Below, piece by piece: positions 52,385-57,288 of a stretch of 57,288 bases of DNA. Below the pieces are notes generated by a model that was not told where the DNA came from, searched no databases, and was given only the letters and a program-made list of their open reading frames with translations. The position numbers were made by a program, and so were the translations under genes. The stretch is taken from positions 1 through 57,288 of the forward strand of contig QOQK01000005.1 in the NCBI GenBank assembly GCA_003331985.1, given 5' to 3'. The stretch comes from PS1 clade bacterium. GTDB taxonomy: Bacteria; Pseudomonadota; Alphaproteobacteria; RS24. The stretch's first letter is position 1; every line of letters begins with the position of its first letter.

Positions 52385-53164
52385 TTATACAGAAGTAAAG
52401 CCACCATCAATATTAAGCTCTGCGCCGGTCACAAATGCCGCAGACTCGGAACATAAATAGACTACACCGCCGCCCATATCTTCCGGGACGCCGAGCCTTC
52501 CGATTGGGTGGTCCGTAATAATTCCGGCTTCTGCGACTTCATAGGACGGCACCACCCCTTTATCTATGTAGGTCTCAATAATAGATTTTAGCATCGGGGT
52601 CTCGACACCTCCCGGATGAATAGAGTTCACTCGAATGTTGTAGCCCAGTGCTGCAAATTCTATCGCCGCACATTTTGTGAAAATTTTCACAGCACCTTTA
52701 CTGGCGCAATAGGCGGCGTTAAAAGCCGCGCCTCTTTGTCCGGCAATAGATGAGAAATTCACCACTGAAGCCCCGCCTTTTCGGGTCTCACCACTTTTTT
52801 TCAAGAGGGGCAACATAGTATGAAATGACAGCAGAATTGACTCAACATTAATGCTGTTCACCCGCCGCCATTCCGCAAGGCTAGTTTCCTCAATAGAAAC
52901 AACAATTGATAGCCCGGCAACATTCACAAGCGCATCAAGTTGTCCATAATCAGTTTCAATCTGATCGGCAATTTTTTGCCAATCGTCTTGTGAGGTTACA
53001 TCATGCTTATAATAAGCCTCGGCCACCAGGCCGCCTGGTTTGTCGGCAATATCAGTCGCTATGACTTTCGCACCTGCCTCGGTCATGGTGGTGCAAACGG
53101 CGCGGCCTATGCCGCCCGCAGCGCCTGTGACGAGAGCAATTGTGTTTTCTAGATTGATTGTCAT
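52385..53164 (-). CDS. SDR-family oxidoreductase (third gene of SDR run)
   Basis: 259-aa classical SDR. TGAAGGIGRAVC cofactor loop at residues 13-24, catalytic Ser in VNFSSIAGQRG and YCASK. The C-terminal GAELNIDGGFTSV is typical. The start is an ATG at 53164 rather than an in-frame TTG 27 bases upstream. It shows the HPGGVETPML motif after the active site, as in hydroxysteroid-type SDRs, but this is not diagnostic. Upstream SDR gene ends 52 bases away; lpdA follows. Confidence 0.92.
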   Translation of the reverse strand: MTINLENTIALVTGAAGGIGRAVCTTMTEAGAKVIATDIADKPGGLVAEAYYKHDVTSQDDWQKIADQIETDYGQLDALVNVAGLSIVVSIEETSLAEWRRVNSINVESILLSFHTMLPLLKKSGETRKGGASVVNFSSIAGQRGAAFNAAYCASKGAVKIFTKCAAIEFAALGYNIRVNSIHPGGVETPMLKSIIETYIDKGVVPSYEVAEAGIITDHPIGRLGVPEDMGGGVVYLCSESAAFVTGAELNIDGGFTSV

Positions 53165-53215
53165 TGTTTTTTCTTTCTTATGGTCCGGCAATAATTAGGC
53201 GTTGATGGCTCATCA

Positions 53216-54013
53216 TTATTGTGCGGTCCAGCCGCCATCGATTACCAATTCAGACCCCGTCATATAACTGCTATCATCAGAAGCCAGAAACCAAGCACCT
53301 GAGGCAATTTCTGAAGTTTCTGCAATCCGACCCATCGGTGTGGCCTGTGCAATCATGCCTTTGAGATCTTCTGGCTTTTCTGCTAGCCCTTCTGAAACCA
53401 TGCGGTTCATCCCCGTATCCAGTAATGGGGTTTGCACAAATCCCGGATGAAGTGAATTAACTCTAATGGGTGTCCGTTTGGTTGCAAACTCAACCCCAAC
53501 AGCTTTGCTCATTAGGGTCACAGCACCTTTACTTGTATTATAGGCTGAGGTGTCGATATAGCCGACCTTTCCCATAACCGAGCTTATGTTAATAATCGAA
53601 CTACCTGCGGGTGTTGTTTGGCCGGTTTCAGCAAGGAGCGGGGCAGATGTTTTTATACCAAGGAAAACACCATCCACATTAACCGACATAATGCGACGCC
53701 AGCTTTCATAGGTCAGTTCTTCAACCGGGCCGACGCAGTCGACGCCCGCATTATTGACAAGGCAATCCAATCGTCCGGTCGCACTTTTGATGGCGCCAAT
53801 AACTGACTGCCATTCAGTTTCTTCAATGACGTTCAGTTTCAAATAAGTTGCCTGGCCTTCAATGCCCTGCATAAGGTCGGCGGCGGTTTCATCACTTTCA
53901 ATATCGACGAGATAGACCTGCATGCCTTCAGCGAGCAGGCGTTCGGCGATACCGCGACCGATACCACGAAGACCGCCTGTCACAAGGGCTGCGCGTTCAC
54001 CATAATTTGTCAC
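53216..54013 (-). CDS. SDR-family oxidoreductase (second gene of SDR run)
   Basis: 265-aa classical SDR. VTGGLRGIGRGIAE cofactor loop (residues 10-23), NNAGVDCVGPVEE, Ser in NISSVMGKVG and the YNTSK tetrad; HPGFVQTPLL after it. It starts 2 bases after the first SDR gene stop, so they are co-translated. About 40% alike by eye to its neighbours, so a family expansion for successive alcohol/ketone steps is more likely than a recent duplication. Confidence 0.92.
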   Translation of the reverse strand: MTNYGERAALVTGGLRGIGRGIAERLLAEGMQVYLVDIESDETAADLMQGIEGQATYLKLNVIEETEWQSVIGAIKSATGRLDCLVNNAGVDCVGPVEELTYESWRRIMSVNVDGVFLGIKTSAPLLAETGQTTPAGSSIINISSVMGKVGYIDTSAYNTSKGAVTLMSKAVGVEFATKRTPIRVNSLHPGFVQTPLLDTGMNRMVSEGLAEKPEDLKGMIAQATPMGRIAETSEIASGAWFLASDDSSYMTGSELVIDGGWTAQ

Positions 54014-54015
54014 AA

Positions 54016-54795
54016 TTAAACTCCCATCATGCCTGAAGTTGTCGCGCCGTCGATTTTGTAATCTGCGCCTGAAATAAATGCTGCCTCATCTGAAACAAGA
54101 TAGGTGACCAATGCGGCAACTTCATCGACATGAGCCATACGCTTTAGGGGGGCCATGCCTTCAAATTGAGCGCGGGCCGCCGCCGGGTCAGGTGCGCCAT
54201 TAATCACATCGCTAATCATTTCAGTCTCTACCACGCCGGGGTGAATTGAATTGCATCTGATAGGCAGGCTTTGATTGGCACAATGCATGGCCACAGATTT
54301 CGCCATGGCAATGAGCGCGCCTTTGGTGGTCGAATAGGTGACATAATTACCCATGGGAATATAAGCGTTCATTGAGCTGTTCAAAATAATCGCCCCGGAT
54401 GGCCCGTCCGGATTTTTACGCATCGCGCGCACAGCATGCTGGGCACTGAGCATCACTCCGGTCAGATTAATATCCAGAAGGTTCTGCCAGTTTTCCAGAG
54501 GCACATCCTCAATACTTGCGTCGCCGGACTCGGTTCCGGCATTGGCGAACATAATATCCAGCCGTCCATATTTGGTGCTGACATGTTCCATAAGGCTTTC
54601 CCAGCCTGCAGCATCTTGAACCTGATGCTTGATAAATTCGGCACCTGTTTCAGAAATAACTTTTTCAGCTTTGCTTTCATTCGAGCCGGTAAAAATAACT
54701 TGTGCACCTTCTTGTACAAATCGTCTGACTGTTCCGGCGCCGATACCTGATGTACCGCCTGTGATGATGGCAACTTTATTTGCGAGACGTGTCAT
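54016..54795 (-). CDS. SDR-family oxidoreductase (first gene of SDR run)
   Basis: 259-aa classical SDR. TGGTSGIGAGTVRRF cofactor loop, NAGTESGDASIEDVP, Ser in LNSSMNAYIPMG and YSTTK; HPGVVETEMI after it. It heads the minus-strand run SDR-SDR-SDR-lpdA and is divergent from the second Rieske oxygenase gene with about 165 bases between starts. Shared regulation with that oxygenase is likely. Confidence 0.92.
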   Translation of the reverse strand: MTRLANKVAIITGGTSGIGAGTVRRFVQEGAQVIFTGSNESKAEKVISETGAEFIKHQVQDAAGWESLMEHVSTKYGRLDIMFANAGTESGDASIEDVPLENWQNLLDINLTGVMLSAQHAVRAMRKNPDGPSGAIILNSSMNAYIPMGNYVTYSTTKGALIAMAKSVAMHCANQSLPIRCNSIHPGVVETEMISDVINGAPDPAAARAQFEGMAPLKRMAHVDEVAALVTYLVSDEAAFISGADYKIDGATTSGMMGV

Positions 54796-54961
54796 TATAT
54801 CCCCCTGTTTTATCTTCTCTGGATTAACTATCCAGCTTAATGAACAAAAATTAAACCTATGCTTTGGTTAAGGTTGTGGGTTTTGCTATTTTTAGGCAGT
54901 ATGATTATCAGGAAGGCGGATTATTCCGTAATGCGTCACACAAAATATTCAGGGGGATATG

Positions 54962-56368
54962 ATGTCGGAGAAAACTTCAAATCCGTCAGACGAGGATCTG
55001 ACAAGACAAGCAAAGGGAGTCAACTGGGTTGATTTGATGGAAGAGGACGCGCGTCCCGTTCCAGATTTTCTTAAAGAGCCAAGTTATGAATATCTGGGAT
55101 CGGACCCCATTCCAGCAAGCCGTTATACATCTGTCGAGTTTGAAAATCTCGAGAAAGAAAAAATGTGGCCAAACATCTGGCAGTTTGCTGCGAGGGAAGA
55201 AGATCTGCTCGAGCCGGGTGATTATGTGGTCTTTGATAATGCAGACCGGACATTCTTAATTGTCCGTCAGGATGATGGTGGTGTCAGAGCTTTTCACAAT
55301 GTCTGTTTACACCGAGGCCGTAAGCTTAGAACTGAAGATGGTTGTGCTGATAAATTCCAGTGCCCTTTCCATGGCTACACATGGAATAAAGACGGTAGCT
55401 TGAATGAGATTCCAAATCGTTGGGACTTTGGTCATTTGAGTGATGAAAAAATGAAACTGCCAGAAGCTGAAGTCGGACGCTGGGGCGGCTATATTTTTAT
55501 CAAAGAAAATCCGGGTGGCCCTACGCTTGAGGAGTTTTTGGCCCCTTTGCCGGAGCATTTTAAGCGCTGGCGGCATGAAGAGTGTGCAACCGTTTTATGG
55601 GTTGGCAAAGTAGTTCCAGCCAATTGGAAGGTAACAGCAGAAGCCTTTATGGAAGCTTGGCACACGCTGGTCACGCACCCGCAGATTTTGCCGTTTACGG
55701 GTGATGAAAACAGTGCCTATTGGTTCTGGGGAGACAATGTGAATGTCAATCTTGTGCCATTTGGCGTTATCTCACCTCATATTGATCCGACGGATAAAAA
55801 ACAGCAGTGGATTGTAGATGAGTTTGTGAAATATAATGGTCGTTCAGCAGAAAATTACGATCCAGACAGCGACCCGTTTAAAATTGAAGTACCTGAAGGT
55901 GTTTCCGCGCGTCGTGCTTTAGGATCTAATTTCAGAGAATATTACACTGAAATTTTTGGTCATGACCATAGTGAGGCGACGGATGCTGAGCTTCTTGATG
56001 CGATTGTTTATAATGTATTCCCGAACTTCGCGCCTTGGGGCGGGTTCATGCCGAACATTGTTTACCGCTGGAAGCCATGGCAAGACCCGGATCATTGCTT
56101 GATGGAAGTGCGGATTTTATCTCGCATTCCACCCGGTCAGCCAATGCCTGCGAGCCCGCCTATGAAGTTTCTTTCTGTTGATCAGAAATGGACTGAAGCT
56201 CCTGAGTTGGGAGCGCTTGGCGAGGTTTTTGAGCAGGATATGGAAAACTTACCTTATGTTCAGGAAGGGCTTAAGGCCTCCAAAAATGGTGAGGTGCAAC
56301 TTGGCGATTATCAGGAAATTCGTATTCGTCAGTTCCATCAAACATTAGAAAAATACGTGGAGAAATAG
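54962..56368 (+). CDS. Rieske non-heme iron oxygenase, alpha subunit (second)
   Basis: 468-aa oxygenase large subunit. Rieske ligands in NVCLHRGRKL and FQCPFHGYTWN (about residues 115-138); mononuclear iron ligands in EAFMEAWHTLVTHPQ (His near 234 and 239). The region before the Rieske domain is about 45 residues longer than in the first alpha subunit in the window, and the two differ widely. Of two adjacent ATGs I prefer the second, 5 bases after AGGGGG. A ThuA-like gene follows by 4 bases, not a beta subunit. No reductase is visible. Confidence 0.94.
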   Translation: MSEKTSNPSDEDLTRQAKGVNWVDLMEEDARPVPDFLKEPSYEYLGSDPIPASRYTSVEFENLEKEKMWPNIWQFAAREEDLLEPGDYVVFDNADRTFLIVRQDDGGVRAFHNVCLHRGRKLRTEDGCADKFQCPFHGYTWNKDGSLNEIPNRWDFGHLSDEKMKLPEAEVGRWGGYIFIKENPGGPTLEEFLAPLPEHFKRWRHEECATVLWVGKVVPANWKVTAEAFMEAWHTLVTHPQILPFTGDENSAYWFWGDNVNVNLVPFGVISPHIDPTDKKQQWIVDEFVKYNGRSAENYDPDSDPFKIEVPEGVSARRALGSNFREYYTEIFGHDHSEATDAELLDAIVYNVFPNFAPWGGFMPNIVYRWKPWQDPDHCLMEVRILSRIPPGQPMPASPPMKFLSVDQKWTEAPELGALGEVFEQDMENLPYVQEGLKASKNGEVQLGDYQEIRIRQFHQTLEKYVEK

Positions 56369-56372
56369 TCCA

Positions 56373-57143
56373 ATGAGCGACGCTTCTGAAGACCAGCCCA
56401 AACGCATTGACTGCGTTCTCATCGCTGCGGGCAAATATCATGATATTGATTTCGCACGTTTGGAATTACTCAAACTTCTAGGCGAGGATATGCGTTTTAG
56501 AGTTAGGGTTTTTGAAGATTATGAAAACCTTGAAGCCCTGAAAGCGGCTGACTGCATCGTAACTTATACTTGTGATGTTGTGCCTTCCCTTGCAGCTCAA
56601 GAAGTGTTGAAGGAATGGTTGCATGCCGGTGGTCGGTGGTATGCACTACATGGAACCAACTCCATTCTGAGAATGTTAGATGATGGGCTGTGGGACGCGC
56701 CGCGTTGGGCGCCAGCATTTATGGATTTGCTCGGGTCGCAATTCATCTCGCATCCACCGATCGAGCCGTACAAAGTGACTGTCACGCAACCTGACCATCC
56801 ATTGGTTAAGGATGTGGAAGCCTTTGAGACTACTGATGAGTTATATCATCTTGAGACGCATGGCGATTTAGATGTTTTGATGGAGGCGGCGTGTGACCAG
56901 CCAGGCACAGGCTTTGCAGAAGCGGATGACGCCCATGGCACTCACCCTGTTTTCTATATTAAAGAACATGGCGAGGGGGCTGTTTTATATCTGACTTTGG
57001 GTCATTGTCGCGGGCATTATGATTTGCAGCCTGCTTTGGACTGGTGGCCGACAGTTGATAGATGCGCTTGGGACTTGCCTGTTTTTTACAAGCTTCTCAA
57101 ACGCGGTATGAACTGGATGATTAGAGAAAATATTCAGGCTTAG
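56373..57143 (+). CDS. ThuA-like domain protein coupled to Rieske oxygenase
   Basis: 256-aa ThuA-like protein (class I glutamine-amidotransferase-like fold). Family segments: RIDCVLIAAGKYHDIDFAR, GGRWYALHGTNS, QPDHPLVKDVEAFETTDELYHLE and YLTLGHCRGHYD. The start is 4 bases after the oxygenase stop, so the two are translated together. ThuA-like proteins are usually linked to sugar conversion; pairing with a Rieske oxygenase suggests a role on the oxygenated product. A distant paralogue sits at 31873. Confidence 0.88.
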   Translation: MSDASEDQPKRIDCVLIAAGKYHDIDFARLELLKLLGEDMRFRVRVFEDYENLEALKAADCIVTYTCDVVPSLAAQEVLKEWLHAGGRWYALHGTNSILRMLDDGLWDAPRWAPAFMDLLGSQFISHPPIEPYKVTVTQPDHPLVKDVEAFETTDELYHLETHGDLDVLMEAACDQPGTGFAEADDAHGTHPVFYIKEHGEGAVLYLTLGHCRGHYDLQPALDWWPTVDRCAWDLPVFYKLLKRGMNWMIRENIQA

Positions 57144-57163
57144 AAACCTCTCAAGCAAAATTT

Positions 57164-57288
57164 TTATGCTGAGACTCCGGCGTAAATATCCATCGCACTT
57201 TCAGCCGAGTAGGGATAACGCGCCAGCATCATAAGTCTTTTATGTCCGGTGGCGACAATAACCTCTTCGGATACACCCATGCCGCCAT
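57164..57288 (-). CDS. C-terminal end of an unidentified gene (cut by window edge)
   Basis: On the minus strand the last 40 codons of a protein are readable, containing GGMGVSEEVIVATGHKRLM and YPYSAESAMDIYAGVSA before a stop. The frame is open to the window edge. Too little is visible to name the family. It converges on the ThuA-like gene. Confidence 0.55.
   Translation of the reverse strand, partial: GGMGVSEEVIVATGHKRLMMLARYPYSAESAMDIYAGVSA

Noticed and set aside
1-57288. CRISPR array
   Set aside because: No series of regularly spaced repeats with unique spacers was seen; the only direct repeats are the 61-bp pair and short phased repeats.

Overview
The window looks like the chromosome of a free-living, probably marine alphaproteobacterium of moderate GC. 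The evidence is gene order rather than any marker gene: mnmG-rsmG-parA-parB facing holA-lptE-leuS-DUF3576, then a dapC-like/ftsK/lolA/xthA run and a Trm112/LON/thioredoxin run. These are arrangements I associate with Alphaproteobacteria. I cannot assign a genus; a SAR116-like or Rhodospirillales-like lineage is a guess.

Region 1 (1-26.6 kb) is mostly core genome. It starts inside mnmG and holds the ParABS partition genes, with a perfect parS palindrome inside rsmG. Next come leucyl-tRNA synthetase with LptE and the Pol III delta subunit, PLP homeostasis, an L,D-transpeptidase, an orphan OmpR-type regulator, exonuclease III, LolA, FtsK, an ammonium channel, a UbiH-type hydroxylase and a CnoX/YbbN-type thioredoxin. 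At 22.4-26.4 kb there is a small catabolic locus: two AtuA-like proteins, a stand-alone phosphate acyltransferase and a divergent MFS transporter. A tRNA-Gly(GCC) closes the region.

Region 2 (26.6-33.4 kb) is a patchwork island just downstream of the tRNA. It holds a phage-associated DUF5681 gene, small secreted or lipidated proteins, unknown proteins, DUF4149, a YdjM-type membrane protein, a SOUL protein and a ThuA-like protein. A 61-bp direct repeat carries a promoter plus Shine-Dalgarno on the minus strand, and its second copy has no gene attached. Short, truncated copies of a signal-peptide start sequence recur at gene borders. No integrase is visible. Region 3 (33.4-34.9 kb) holds a cold-shock gene with two hairpins behind it and a bacterioferritin/Bfd pair with Fur-like sites.

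Region 4 (34.9-57.3 kb) is a dense catabolic region: VOC protein, four SDRs, crotonase, MaoC hydratase, zinc-free MDR reductase, HSL-type esterase, GFA protein, two Rieske oxygenase alpha subunits (one followed by an NTF2-like protein, one by a ThuA-like protein), a dihydrolipoyl dehydrogenase and two PHP-like DUF3604 proteins. The most system-like piece is 40.98-47.25 kb: a lipoprotein DUF3604, a membrane-anchored parvulin and a HupE/UreJ permease on the plus strand, converging on a TonB-dependent receptor. My reading is an envelope module that imports a substrate or metal and folds and metallates a periplasmic PHP-type hydrolase, whose product the surrounding dehydrogenases, hydratases and oxygenases would process. 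The substrate is not evident from the sequence.
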